Positions 23,541-32,317 of a DNA stretch of 64,000 nucleotides are shown one piece after another. Position numbers and translations under genes: made by a program. Source of the stretch: Actinomycetota bacterium. GTDB taxonomy: Bacteria > Actinomycetota > Acidimicrobiia > Acidimicrobiales > Palsa-688. The stretch spans positions 62,001 through 126,000 of the forward strand of contig JAJPKN010000048.1 in assembly GCA_021323695.1 (NCBI GenBank), written 5' to 3'. Under the pieces are notes generated by a model, which did not search any database, was not told the origin of the DNA, and saw only the letters and a list, made by a program, of their open reading frames with translations. Each line of letters starts with the position of its first letter. The stretch's first letter is position 1.

Positions 23541-25562
23541 TTGTCGCTCCAAGCCCCCAACCTCGACGACCGCCGCTTCCAGGACATCGTCGACGAGACC
23601 AAGCTCCTCATCCCCAAGTACTGCCCGGAATGGACCAACCACAACCTGTCCGACCCGGGCATTGCCCTGATAGAGCTTTTCGCCTGGATGAGCGATGCCC
23701 TGCTCTACCGGGTCAACCAGGTCCCCGACCGCTTCTACACCAAGTTCTTGGAGCTCATGGGGATAGAGCCCTACCCCCCCACCGCGGCCCGGGCCAACAT
23801 CACCTTCTGGCTGTCCACCGTGCTCGGCCACCCGGTCACGGTGCCGCGCGGCACCCGGGTCGGCGCACCCGGCCTCGGCCCCGCCATCACCTTCGAGACA
23901 GTCGAGGACCTCGTCATATCGCCACCCGAGCTCATCGCCGCCCGCACCGGGCGTGGGGGGACAGGCACTTCGGCCCTGGTCGACGTGTGGGACGACCTCC
24001 GCTTCAACGGGTCGGTGCTGCGCTGCTTCACCTCCAGCCCCCGGCCGGTGCCCGGCGACGCCCTCTACCTCGGCTTCGCCGCCAGCCTGGCCCGGACCGT
24101 CCTGCGCCTGCGGGTGGTTGCCACCAACCCCGCCGGCATCGGCATCTACCCCTCACGTCCCCCCCTCACCTGGGAGGCCTGGTCCGGGGAAGCGTGGGCC
24201 ACCGTCCCGGTCCACACCGACACCACCGGGGGCCTCAACCGCGATGGCGAGGTCGTGCTGCTCTTCCCCTCTGCCCACGAGGCTTTGGCCCTCGACAACA
24301 CCCGCGCCTACTGGGCCCGGGTGGTCATGACCCCGACGGCACCGAACGAGCCCACTTACCAGGCATCACCCGAGGTGCGGTCCCTGGTGGCCGAAGCCCT
24401 GGGCGGGACGGTGGTGGCCGAGCACTCAGTCCGGCAAGGGCCAGAGACGCTCGGGCGCTCCAACGGCCTGCCCGGCCAGGTCTTCCGGCTCCAGCACCCT
24501 CCGGTCCTCGACCGCCGGGACGGTGAGGCCCTGCAAGTGGCCTACGGCAACGTCGTGCAGACATGGCAGGAGGTGGAGGACTTCAGCGCCTCGGGCCCAG
24601 ACGACCGCCACTACGTGCTGGAGAGCGGCTCGGGGACAGTGCGCTTCGGGCCAAGGGTGCGCTACCCGGACGGCACCTGGCGCCAGCACGGTGCCGTGCC
24701 TCCCGCCGGAGCAGAAGTCATGATGCCCTCCTACCGCCAAGGCGGTGGCGCCGAGGGCAACGTCGGTGCCGGCGTCCTGAGCAGCCTGCGCAGCACTGTG
24801 GCCTTCGTCGACCGGGTGGCCAACTTGGAGCCAGCGGCCGGCGGGGCGGACGCCGAAGCACTGAGCGAGGCGAAGAAGCGGGGGCCGTTCAGCCTGCGGA
24901 CCAGCCAACGAGCAGTGACGCCCCACGACTTCGAGCGGCTCGCCCAAGAGGCGTCCGTAGAAGTGGCCCGGGCCCGCTGCCTTGCCCCCGCTGCCCCGGG
25001 CGGGCCCGTGCGCCTGCTCGTCGTGCCCAAGGTCCGCCGCCGCCCAGAGGCCCAAACGATAGACGATTTCGCCCTCACCGACGGCCTGGTGTCCCGGTTG
25101 TCCCAGTACCTCGAGCCCCGCCGGGTGCTGGGCATGACGGTCGAGATATCCACGCCCTATTACCAAGGGGTCACCGTGGCTGCTCGCCTGCGTGCCCTGC
25201 CCACGGCCAGCGACGAGGTCCTGGCCCGCATCCGTTCGGACGCGCTGGAGATCCTCTACGCCTGGGCCAACCCCCTGAGCGGCGGGCCCGACGGCCGAGG
25301 CTGGCCCTGGGACACCGACCTCAACGCCGCGCCCGTAGCCGAGCGCCTGAGCCAGGTGGCAGGCGTGGACCGGGTCGACGAGGTCCTCTTGTTCGAGTGC
25401 GACCTGCGCACCGGCCGCCGCTACGGCCCGGCCAAGGAGGTGCTCCACCTGGACGAGCGGTCCCTGTTCCTCTCGGCCCCCCAGCCCCTGCCCGTCCTCG
25501 GGGAAGAACCTGGCTCCCAACAGCAGGCCTCCCCCAGCCACAGCGTGGTCGTGAGCAAATGA
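23541..25562 (+). CDS. Baseplate J-like protein (gp6/Afp11-like)
   Basis: The 673-residue wedge protein begins at TTG 23541, right after the gp25 stop, with GAGAGGA upstream. The start (LQAPNLDDRRFQDIVDETKLLIPKYCPEWTNHNLSDPGIALIELFAWMSDALLYRVNQVPDRFYTKFLELMGI) is the common signature of eCIS baseplate J proteins. The later segments GPFSLRTSQRAVTPHDFERLAQEA and VRLLVVPKV match the gp6-like core. It forms the ring around the spike that triggers sheath contraction. Its stop overlaps the start of the next gene (ATGA). Confidence 0.95.
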   Translation: MSLQAPNLDDRRFQDIVDETKLLIPKYCPEWTNHNLSDPGIALIELFAWMSDALLYRVNQVPDRFYTKFLELMGIEPYPPTAARANITFWLSTVLGHPVTVPRGTRVGAPGLGPAITFETVEDLVISPPELIAARTGRGGTGTSALVDVWDDLRFNGSVLRCFTSSPRPVPGDALYLGFAASLARTVLRLRVVATNPAGIGIYPSRPPLTWEAWSGEAWATVPVHTDTTGGLNRDGEVVLLFPSAHEALALDNTRAYWARVVMTPTAPNEPTYQASPEVRSLVAEALGGTVVAEHSVRQGPETLGRSNGLPGQVFRLQHPPVLDRRDGEALQVAYGNVVQTWQEVEDFSASGPDDRHYVLESGSGTVRFGPRVRYPDGTWRQHGAVPPAGAEVMMPSYRQGGGAEGNVGAGVLSSLRSTVAFVDRVANLEPAAGGADAEALSEAKKRGPFSLRTSQRAVTPHDFERLAQEASVEVARARCLAPAAPGGPVRLLVVPKVRRRPEAQTIDDFALTDGLVSRLSQYLEPRRVLGMTVEISTPYYQGVTVAARLRALPTASDEVLARIRSDALEILYAWANPLSGGPDGRGWPWDTDLNAAPVAERLSQVAGVDRVDEVLLFECDLRTGRRYGPAKEVLHLDERSLFLSAPQPLPVLGEEPGSQQQASPSHSVVVSK

Positions 25563-26260
25563 ACAGCACCGATGGCCCTGGCCTGCCCCCGGCGGCCGGC
25601 CCGTCGCCCAGCCACCCTGGCCCCAGCCAGGTCCTCGACCCTGGCCCAAGCCAGGTGGCAGACGGCGCGCCAGCCCCCCCGGTACTGGCTCCCCTGGGAC
25701 GGGGGCCAGAGGGCCCCCAGCCCCGCCGAGCGGACTGGCTGGTCGGCCAGCTGCCAGTGGGCATGCTGGACGACGACTTCTTCTACCGGTTTGCTTCGAT
25801 CTTCCAGGAGGAGGCCTCGACCTTCCTCGACGTGGTCGACAACCTGGCCCACATCATCGACCCCGCGGTGGCCCCCCCGGCCATGGTCCGGTTCCTCGCC
25901 GGCTGGCTTGCCCTCCCGCCCCTGCCACCCAGCCTGGACGAGGCCTACCAGCGCCGCTACGTGAAGGAGGCCCGCGGTTGGCGCGCCTGGAGGGGTACCA
26001 GGCGGGGCCTTACTGAGCTGCTGCGCTTTTTGACCGGCGGCGAAGTGGAGGTGGCCGACAGCGGCGGCGTCTTCCGCCAGGGCGAGGCTGGCCTGCGCCC
26101 AGCTCAGGTCCGCGTGACGGTCGAGGGCACCGGCTGGCTCACCGAGGCCGACTTCATAGAGCTGGTGCGGGACGAAGTGCCGGCCAACGCCACCCTGGAG
26201 CTGTTCATAGGCCAGCGCCGGGCCTGGCCAAAAGAAAGCGAGCAACCAAATGCCAATTGA
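25559..26260 (+). CDS. Phage tail protein I-like baseplate protein (Afp12-like)
   Basis: From ATG 25559 the protein has 233 residues. The first 60 are Pro-rich and repetitive (copies of GPSQV) and probably flexible. From about 65 it matches the tail protein I family: DWLVGQLPVGMLDDDFFYRFASIFQEEASTFLDVVDNLAHIIDPAVAPPAMVRFLAGWLAL, then RGTRRGLTELLRFLTGGEVEV. It should form the wedge with the J protein. In afp-type loci the equivalent gene is longer and is followed by a fibre gene; no fibre is seen here. Confidence 0.9.
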   Translation: MNSTDGPGLPPAAGPSPSHPGPSQVLDPGPSQVADGAPAPPVLAPLGRGPEGPQPRRADWLVGQLPVGMLDDDFFYRFASIFQEEASTFLDVVDNLAHIIDPAVAPPAMVRFLAGWLALPPLPPSLDEAYQRRYVKEARGWRAWRGTRRGLTELLRFLTGGEVEVADSGGVFRQGEAGLRPAQVRVTVEGTGWLTEADFIELVRDEVPANATLELFIGQRRAWPKESEQPNAN

Positions 26261-26687
26261 CGTGGTCTGCCCGACCTGCAACACCGTCAGCCGCCTGGAA
26301 GGGGTCGAGCGCGATGCGTCCAGTTTCTGCCAGACCTGCGACTTCCCCCTGTTTTGGGCCCAGCCCTCCCGCTCCGCCTCGGTGGCAAGCAGGACCGAGG
26401 GCTGGGGCCTGCGGCGTCTGCCGGGCACGGAAGGCTGGGCCATCGCCGAGAGGCTGACCTGCCCCGAGTGCAGCGAGCCCAACCTCCAGACCGAGGACTT
26501 ATGCGTACGCTGTGGCGCCGACCTGCACCCGCGCCCACCAGCGAGGCAGCTGCCTCCCCCGCCCCCGCCGCCGGCCCCTGGACCCGTGGCAGCCCGCCGA
26601 CGGTGGCGCTGGTGGCCGGTTACGGTGGCTGCGGCGGTCGTCCTAGCGGGCCTGGTGGCCTGGGCACTGGTCCAGTACCTGGCCTGA
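26250..26687 (+). CDS. Double zinc-ribbon protein with C-terminal membrane anchor
   Basis: The 145-residue protein starts at ATG 26250 and overlaps the end of the tail protein I gene by 11 bp, so it is coupled to the eCIS operon. Two Cys sets are visible: CPTCNTVSRLEG...CQTCDFP near the start and CPECSEPNLQTEDLCVRCG at about 70-88, each with the spacing of a zinc ribbon. A Pro-rich linker (about 90-112) leads to a hydrophobic C-terminal segment (VTVAAAVVLAGLVAWALVQYL), giving a tail-anchored protein with its ribbons in the cytosol. It could hold baseplates at the membrane or regulate assembly. Its role is unknown. Confidence 0.75.
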   Translation: MPIDVVCPTCNTVSRLEGVERDASSFCQTCDFPLFWAQPSRSASVASRTEGWGLRRLPGTEGWAIAERLTCPECSEPNLQTEDLCVRCGADLHPRPPARQLPPPPPPPAPGPVAARRRWRWWPVTVAAAVVLAGLVAWALVQYLA

Positions 26688-26700
26688 GCCAAGGGCAGAC

Positions 26701-28314
26701 GTGCTCGGCCGGCCCACAGCCGCCAACCGGTGGCTGGCCAATAGGCTGAGGCGAGTGACGCCCGAGCAACCAGCCTCTGTAGACCTGGCCGCAACCGGCA
26801 CGCCATCGTCGAGGCCGCTGGCCTCGCCGTCCCCTGCCCCACCCTCGGTGGCCCACCCCGGGCTGGGCCTGGCCGTGGTCATGATCGGGGTCCTCATCAC
26901 CGCCATCGACACGACGATCGTGGTCTTGGCCCTGCCCGAGATACAACGAGGGCTCCATGTGGCCCTCAGTTCGGTCATCTGGGTCGTGATCGGCTACCTA
27001 CTGGTGATCACGCTCCTGGCCACCCAAGTCGGCCGCTTGGGGGACATGTTCGGCCGGGTGCGGATGTACGAAGCGGGTTTCCTCGTGTTCATCGCCGGCA
27101 GTGCCCTGTGCGCTTCGGCCTGGGACCAAGCCTCCATCGTCGCCTTCCGGGCCCTGCAAGGTGTCGGCGGCGCCCTCATGACCGCCAACAGCGGCGCCAT
27201 CATCGCCGACCTGTTCCCGCCAGACAAGCGGGGGCGGGCCTATGGCTTCAATGCCGTGGGGTGGAGCGTCGGGGCCGTCCTCGGCATCGTGGTGGGGGGC
27301 GTGATCGTGACCTACGCTTCTTGGCGCTGGATCTTCTGGATCAACGTCCCGATCGGGGCCGTGGGCGTCAGCTTGGCCCTGCGGGCGCTGCGGGACAGCA
27401 ACCGCCGGGCCCGCCACCAGCTGGACCTGGCCGGCATGCTGACCCTGGGGCTCGGCCTCTACGGTGTGCTCTGGGCCATGACCCGCCTGGCCACCTCGCC
27501 GTTCGGCACCGCTACAGCGGGGTACCTGCTGGGTGGCCTGGCCTTGGTGGGTGCGTTCGCCTTTATCGAACGAGCCCGGCCCGAACCCATGCTGGACCTC
27601 TCCCTGCTGGGGGCGCCGACCGTCGCCCCGACGTTGCTGGCCGCCTTGGCCCAGGGCCTGGCCAACTTCGCCGTGCTTTTCCTGGTGATCATGTACCTCC
27701 AAGGGCCACGGGCCATGTCGCCCTTCGACGCCTCATTGCTGCTGGTGCCCGGCTACGTGGTCGGCAGCGCCATCGGCCCCACCGCCGGCCGCCTGGCCGA
27801 CCGCTTCGGCCCGGTGCTCCCAGCCACCGCCGGGCTGGCCGTACAGGTGGCCGCCCTGTTCGTGTACTCACGCCTGTCGCCGTCGACGGGGCTGTGGGTG
27901 GTCGTGGCCGCCAGTGTGCTGAACGGCACCGGTGCCAGCGCGTTCTTCCCGGCCAACTCGGCTGCCCTGATGAGGGCGGTGAAGCCCCAGGTGTTCGGCA
28001 TAGCCTCGGGGATGCTACGGACCTTCGCCAACATCGGCATGGTGTTCTCCTTTTCCATGGCCATCCTGGTGGCGTCGCGCTCTATATCACGGCACTTGGC
28101 TTTTGCCATCTTCGTCGGCACGGCCAGGCTGCGCGGCGAGGTGGCCAGAGCCTTCACTTCGGGGCTGCATTCTGCGTTCTATGCCTCCATGGTGGTGATG
28201 GCCCTGGCGGCCGGCTTGTCCGCCACCCGCCAGGCTCGTGGCCGACGCTCCCGCCCCCTTCCCGACCAGGTCCCCGCCATGGCCACCAGCGCCGAGGGCC
28301 CCGCTCAGGGCTGA
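26701..28314 (+). CDS. MFS transporter, DHA2-like (14 TM)
   Basis: The roughly 537-residue protein is a drug:H+ antiporter-2-type permease. After a 55-residue Pro/Ala-rich start come LAVVMIGVLITAIDTTIVVLALPEIQ (TM1), ...WVVIGYLLVITLLATQVGRLGDMFGRVRMYEAG (the loop 2-3 signature), FRALQGVGGALMTANSGAIIADLFP and AVLGIVVGGVIVTYASWRWIFWINVPIG, all typical. GTG 26701 has AAGGG upstream; a GTG at 26755 is also possible. It lies inside the eCIS region but is 13 bp after the zinc-ribbon gene and is not a known eCIS component. Cotranscription is possible. Substrate unknown. Confidence 0.9.
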   Translation: MLGRPTAANRWLANRLRRVTPEQPASVDLAATGTPSSRPLASPSPAPPSVAHPGLGLAVVMIGVLITAIDTTIVVLALPEIQRGLHVALSSVIWVVIGYLLVITLLATQVGRLGDMFGRVRMYEAGFLVFIAGSALCASAWDQASIVAFRALQGVGGALMTANSGAIIADLFPPDKRGRAYGFNAVGWSVGAVLGIVVGGVIVTYASWRWIFWINVPIGAVGVSLALRALRDSNRRARHQLDLAGMLTLGLGLYGVLWAMTRLATSPFGTATAGYLLGGLALVGAFAFIERARPEPMLDLSLLGAPTVAPTLLAALAQGLANFAVLFLVIMYLQGPRAMSPFDASLLLVPGYVVGSAIGPTAGRLADRFGPVLPATAGLAVQVAALFVYSRLSPSTGLWVVVAASVLNGTGASAFFPANSAALMRAVKPQVFGIASGMLRTFANIGMVFSFSMAILVASRSISRHLAFAIFVGTARLRGEVARAFTSGLHSAFYASMVVMALAAGLSATRQARGRRSRPLPDQVPAMATSAEGPAQG

Positions 28315-28357
28315 AGGCCACCAGCTGCGTGAGCCCGTTGGCGGGCCCGGCAATGGG

Positions 28358-28373
28358 CCCCCTCGTTCGAGGG
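28358..28373. terminator. Weak hairpin between the MFS gene and the convergent operon
   Basis: CCCTCG (28360-28365) pairs with CGAGGG (28368-28373), with a nearby palindromic GGGCCC (28355-28360). It lies in the 140-bp gap where two convergent transcripts meet. Support is only by position and symmetry. Confidence 0.3.
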
Positions 28374-28454
28374 CAGTGAGCTGCCGGCGACGTTGACCGC
28401 TTTCACGATGAAGTAGCTAGGTCGTGCCGGTCGTAAGCCCTGTGGCGGTGGCCC

Positions 28455-29357
28455 TCAGGTCAGCTCGAGGGGCGGCACCAGCTCCTGGGCTGGACGCGGT
28501 CGCACCTTGAGCGGCCGGGTGCTGGACGGCTGGGTCACCTTGGGCCCGTAGTGGCTGCTCAGCTTGACCACGGCGAAGACGGCCAAGGCAGCAAAGGCTA
28601 TGACCGTGGCCACCATCGCCATGGCCTTCACCAGCCAGGACCGGGCCCACGGGGCCTGGACGAAGGTCGCTCCCACAGTGACCGGCACCCCTCGGGCCTT
28701 TACCGTTACCGTGAACGGCACCCGCCTGTGCTCGCCCATGAGCGCCCGTTTGTGCTCGACGGCCGCTTCCACCCTGGCACTGGCACCTGGGGCCAGCCTC
28801 AGGCCCGTCTGTGAACAGCGCACCTTGGCGCCGGCCGGGCTCGAACCAGCAAGCCGCACGAGCTGGGCCTCCTGGCCCCGGTTGCGCAGCAGCACCTCGA
28901 AGCGCCCGTTGAGCGAACCATGGACCTGGTCGGGCATGGACACCTCGACCAGCCCGGTTTCGGCTACACGCAGGACGAAACCGGCCGAGGCGGGCCGGCC
29001 GGCCACCACGCCGGTGGCCGGGTCGAGCGGCTGTGCCCGCACGCTGCCGGCCAGCTCACTGGCCGGGTGGCCAGGCGGTACGAGGAGCCTCAGGCTCATG
29101 CCGAGGACCTGGCCAGGCACCAGTGGGCCGAGGGGCGCCGGGAGCCCGGCCCATCCGGTGGCGAAGCCGGCCACGTCCAAGCGGGCGGCCAGTGGTACCG
29201 AGCCGTCGTTGCGGACAGCTACTCGCAGCTCGACCGGCTCCCCCGGGACGGCCTCCAAGGCTGGCGGGCACCCCACGGCTAGGACCGGCGCGCGCCCGGT
29301 GCCCCCGTCGTGAGGGCGCTGGCCGAAGCTGCTGGAGCTGCTGTGCCCGTTGCTCAT
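28455..29357 (-). CDS. Ig-like bitopic membrane protein of the eCIS minus-strand operon (short paralogue)
   Basis: The 300-residue protein has no N-terminal signal peptide. Residues about 22-135 and 137-232 look like two beta-sandwich (NEW3/CARDB-like) domains (EAVPGEPVELRVAVRNDGSVPLAARLDV; GSLNGRFEVLLRNRGQEAQLVRL...GEHRRVPFTVTVKA). A motif FVQAPWARSW precedes one TM helix at about 241-265, and a short 35-residue tail follows. The same pre-TM motif (F/Y-V/M-Q-x-P) and layout occur in the two larger neighbours upstream, so the three are paralogues. ATG has GAAGGGAG upstream and a 10-bp gap to the preceding gene. The two beta domains are probably cytosolic. Function is unknown; a membrane link for the contractile particle is one idea. 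Confidence 0.65.
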   Translation of the reverse strand: MSNGHSSSSSFGQRPHDGGTGRAPVLAVGCPPALEAVPGEPVELRVAVRNDGSVPLAARLDVAGFATGWAGLPAPLGPLVPGQVLGMSLRLLVPPGHPASELAGSVRAQPLDPATGVVAGRPASAGFVLRVAETGLVEVSMPDQVHGSLNGRFEVLLRNRGQEAQLVRLAGSSPAGAKVRCSQTGLRLAPGASARVEAAVEHKRALMGEHRRVPFTVTVKARGVPVTVGATFVQAPWARSWLVKAMAMVATVIAFAALAVFAVVKLSSHYGPKVTQPSSTRPLKVRPRPAQELVPPLELT

Positions 29358-29367
29358 CTCGCTCCCT

Positions 29368-32307
29368 TCACTGCGGCGGGATGGTCGTGGTGGTCGTCGT
29401 GGGGGCCTGGGTCGTCGCGGGGGCCAACGTGGAGGTGGTCGTTGGCACGGTAGTGGTCGTCGCCGGGGTCGTGGTAGTGGCTGTCGGGGGGGTGGTGGTG
29501 GTGACCGGGGTTGTGGTGGTGACCGGGGTTGTGGTGGTGGCCTGGGTGGTGGTGGTTGTTGGTGCGGTAGTGGTGGTGGCCTGGGTGGTGGTGGTTGTTG
29601 GTGCGGTAGTGGTGGTGGCCTGGGTGGTCGTGGTGGCCTGGGTGGTCGTGGTGGCCTGGGTGGTGGTCGGTGGTGCGGTAGTGGTCGTGGTGGCCGGGCG
29701 GCAGCTGCCGCCGGGGGTGCCGGTGCTCAGCAGCACTGTCCGCAAGTAAGCTGCTTGGCCCGGCTCGACGGTAACGACCTGCGTCTTTTGCCCTGGCGTC
29801 CCCCGGGGGTAGGCGAACTGGACCACGTACTGCTGAGGCGCGCCCAGGTTGGCGAAGGTGTAAGAACCACGGGCGTCGGTCGTGGTGCTGGCCAACGGGA
29901 CCGAGGGGTACTGGGCGGCAACGTACAGGGTCACCGCCGCACCCCGCAGCGGAGCGGACGCGCAGTTGGCCACCTGGTCTACCGAACCGCTGAGCGAAGC
30001 CGCTTGAGCCAGCACCGGGTTGTACTCCAGGCGCTCCCCGGCCGACAGCGTGACCACCGCCGACGTCGGGAGCGCCCCCGTACGGGTGAAGCTCACCGTG
30101 TAGGTGCCGGGGGCAACCCCGTCCACCTCGTAGGCCCCCCGGGCCGGCACGCTGGCCGAGGTCACCGAGTACGTCGCCGTCCCGGAAGTCAACCTGACCG
30201 CCACCTCGCCCAGGCGCTGCCCGGCCCGGTCGGTCACCATGCCATAGATCGCGGCCGTGGCTGTCTGCATGGTCACGTCCAGGGCCTTGGGGTCAGCCAC
30301 CGCGCCGGGCACGGCCGGCGCGGGCGAGCCTGGCGCCACCAGCACCACCTGGCGAACCTCGGTGAGCAGGTCGGGCCGCGAGAAGCTGACCTCGTACGTC
30401 CCCGGTACGGGCAACCCTGAGATCTCGTAAGCTCCGGCGCCCAGCACCGGCCCCTCTGGCGCCCCTCTGGCCGGCCCCCCCGGGCCCCCTACCCGGGCCT
30501 GGCCCTGCATGGCCTGGCTCAAGGTGGCGGTGGTGACCGACAGCGCCCCGTCGGTGACCGTCACGCTCACCCCCCCGGCGGGGGCCCCGTCGGCCAGCCT
30601 CACTGTCCCAGCTATGGTCCCGCTCCCCTGGGCCAAGCTCACGTCCTCGCCCCTCAGTTGCTGGCCCTGGGCCAACGAGACCGTCAGGGTCTGGCTGCTG
30701 TAGCCGGGCGCCGAGACGACAACCGTAAAAGTCCCCGGGGTCGGCAGGTCCCGGAGGACGAAGAAGCCCACCTTGCCCTGGGTCAGCGACACAGTAGACC
30801 AGGTGACCTGGTTGGCGGGCTCGCCCCCGGTGGCCGACACCGTCGCCCCGCCAACGGGCCCGCGCGGTGACGAGACCGTGCCCGAGATGCTGCCGTTGCC
30901 GGGCTCGAGCAGCACGGTCACCCCCGTGTCGTCCTGCCCGCTGGCCAGGTTTACGGGCTGGGCCACAGTGGAGTAGCCGGGCTTGGACACGACCAGCTCG
31001 TAGCTCGCCGGGGAAGCCACGTCCGCCAGCAAGAAGCCTCCCGAGGCGTCCGCGGTGGTGGAGCTCACCACCGCGGAGGTCAAGCCGGGCCTGGAGCCGG
31101 CCACCTGGAGGTCCACGGTTGCCCCCCCGGGCGAAGGACCGGTGACGGAACCAGAGATGCTGGCCGGCAACCCCTTCAGGCTGACGTCCACACCGGCCAG
31201 GGCTTGGGCCGGGCCCAGCACCAGGGCCTGGGCCGCGCCAGGCGAACCAGCAGAGGGGTACCAGAGGGGGGCAAACCCAGCGCCTTGGAACTGCAGCTTG
31301 TACGAACCGGCAGCCAGGCCAGCAAAGGCGTACTTGCCGCTGTGGTTGGTCGCCGTGGACGCCAGCGGCGTCGTGGTGTCGGCCGAGCTGTAGAGGTAGA
31401 CCGTGACCCCACCGACCCCCTGGGTGGGCATGGACTGCAGGCTCACTACCCCGGCTATGGAACCCGCCCCTGTCCCTCCCCCTGCGGCCGCCTGGCTGTT
31501 CAGGCTGGCGTCCAAGGCCTGCATGACGGCGTTGGAGTCATTGGCCGAGGTGGCGTTCAGCTGGGACAGGGTGGCGGTCAGGACGGTGGCGAACACAGTG
31601 GCCGCGGCCAGCAGGCCCACCAGGGCCAGTTGCCCCCGCGTGACCCACGGCCTTTGCATGAACGAGCCGAACGCCTGCACAGCCGTGCCACCGCTGACGC
31701 TGCCGGCCGCCCCACCGGCCTCCCCGCCCGCGGCTTTCACGGTGAACGGCCGCACCTTGGGGTTGCCGAGCCAGGGCCGCCGAGCCGTGACCGCCACGCT
31801 GACCACGCCGCTCTCCCCCGGTGCCAAGTGGGCCACCGGCGGTGAGAACCTGAAGCGTGCTTGGCCCTCGTCGTCCGACCCAACCAGGGCGACGTCCTCT
31901 GTCGTGTTGCCGATGTTGGCCACCACGGCGGCAAGCTGGGCGCGCCGGCCGCCGGTAACGCTCACCGGGCCCAGCTTCAACGACAACGCCGGCTGGGCCA
32001 CCACGTCCAGGTCCAGGTCCAGCACCTCGGTCGAAGCTGGCTCGGTGAGCTCGTTCACCTCGATGCTCACCCGTCTCCTGCCCGCCGGGCACCCCTTGGG
32101 CAACGTCAGGGTCACCAGCACCACCCCGGTCGCCCCCGGGAAGAGCGACAGGTGGTCGCGCTCCAGGCTCGCCCACCGGGAGTCTGCACCCAGCACCCTT
32201 AGGCGGTGGCCGCTTATGAGCGGCTCGGTGTTGAAGACCCGCACCGTGAAGGTGACGGGCTGGCCGGGGGTGACCGGCGCACGCCGGGGGCTCACTTCTG
32301 CCCTCAT
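29368..32307 (-). CDS. Large bitopic surface protein with six carboxypeptidase-regulatory-like repeats and Thr-rich stalk
   Basis: The 979-residue protein begins without a signal peptide. Two NEW3-like beta domains fill about 1-105 and 108-215. The motif FMQRPW precedes a TM helix at about 224-248. The remainder, presumably outside the cell, has six CnaB/carboxypeptidase-regulatory-like modules, each opening with a G-S/T-I-x-G-x-V pattern (GSIAGVV, ASISGSV, GSISGTV, GTIAGTV, AAIYGMV, ASLSGSV) and holding GxYxFxxLxxGxYxLxF. The last 100 residues are mostly Thr with Ala, Pro and Gln, a stalk encoded by minisatellite DNA. There is no LPXTG. Such modules are usually rigid rods in adhesins. Its place in an eCIS operon suggests a receptor, anchor or export-related role that I cannot assign. 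Confidence 0.7.
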   Translation of the reverse strand: MRAEVSPRRAPVTPGQPVTFTVRVFNTEPLISGHRLRVLGADSRWASLERDHLSLFPGATGVVLVTLTLPKGCPAGRRRVSIEVNELTEPASTEVLDLDLDVVAQPALSLKLGPVSVTGGRRAQLAAVVANIGNTTEDVALVGSDDEGQARFRFSPPVAHLAPGESGVVSVAVTARRPWLGNPKVRPFTVKAAGGEAGGAAGSVSGGTAVQAFGSFMQRPWVTRGQLALVGLLAAATVFATVLTATLSQLNATSANDSNAVMQALDASLNSQAAAGGGTGAGSIAGVVSLQSMPTQGVGGVTVYLYSSADTTTPLASTATNHSGKYAFAGLAAGSYKLQFQGAGFAPLWYPSAGSPGAAQALVLGPAQALAGVDVSLKGLPASISGSVTGPSPGGATVDLQVAGSRPGLTSAVVSSTTADASGGFLLADVASPASYELVVSKPGYSTVAQPVNLASGQDDTGVTVLLEPGNGSISGTVSSPRGPVGGATVSATGGEPANQVTWSTVSLTQGKVGFFVLRDLPTPGTFTVVVSAPGYSSQTLTVSLAQGQQLRGEDVSLAQGSGTIAGTVRLADGAPAGGVSVTVTDGALSVTTATLSQAMQGQARVGGPGGPARGAPEGPVLGAGAYEISGLPVPGTYEVSFSRPDLLTEVRQVVLVAPGSPAPAVPGAVADPKALDVTMQTATAAIYGMVTDRAGQRLGEVAVRLTSGTATYSVTSASVPARGAYEVDGVAPGTYTVSFTRTGALPTSAVVTLSAGERLEYNPVLAQAASLSGSVDQVANCASAPLRGAAVTLYVAAQYPSVPLASTTTDARGSYTFANLGAPQQYVVQFAYPRGTPGQKTQVVTVEPGQAAYLRTVLLSTGTPGGSCRPATTTTTAPPTTTQATTTTQATTTTQATTTTAPTTTTTQATTTTAPTTTTTQATTTTPVTTTTPVTTTTPPTATTTTPATTTTVPTTTSTLAPATTQAPTTTTTTIPPQ
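29532..29609. repeat. Minisatellite encoding the Thr-rich stalk
   Basis: Two exact 39-bp units (29532-29570 and 29571-29609) are set in a wider low-complexity stretch of about 29380-29690 built from GGT-rich triplets on the plus strand. Shorter 18-bp duplications flank them. Units are multiples of three, so changes in copy number would lengthen or shorten the Thr stalk without a frameshift. Confidence 0.85.
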
Positions 32308-32317
32308 CGGCCCTGCC

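Noticed and set aside
24426-25649. Long minus-strand frame opposite the baseplate J gene
   Set aside because: The plus strand encodes a clear baseplate protein; the minus frame shows no family pattern.
28321-28385. tRNA-like GTTCGAGGG loop in the gap after the MFS gene
   Set aside because: No acceptor, D or anticodon arms can be drawn around it.
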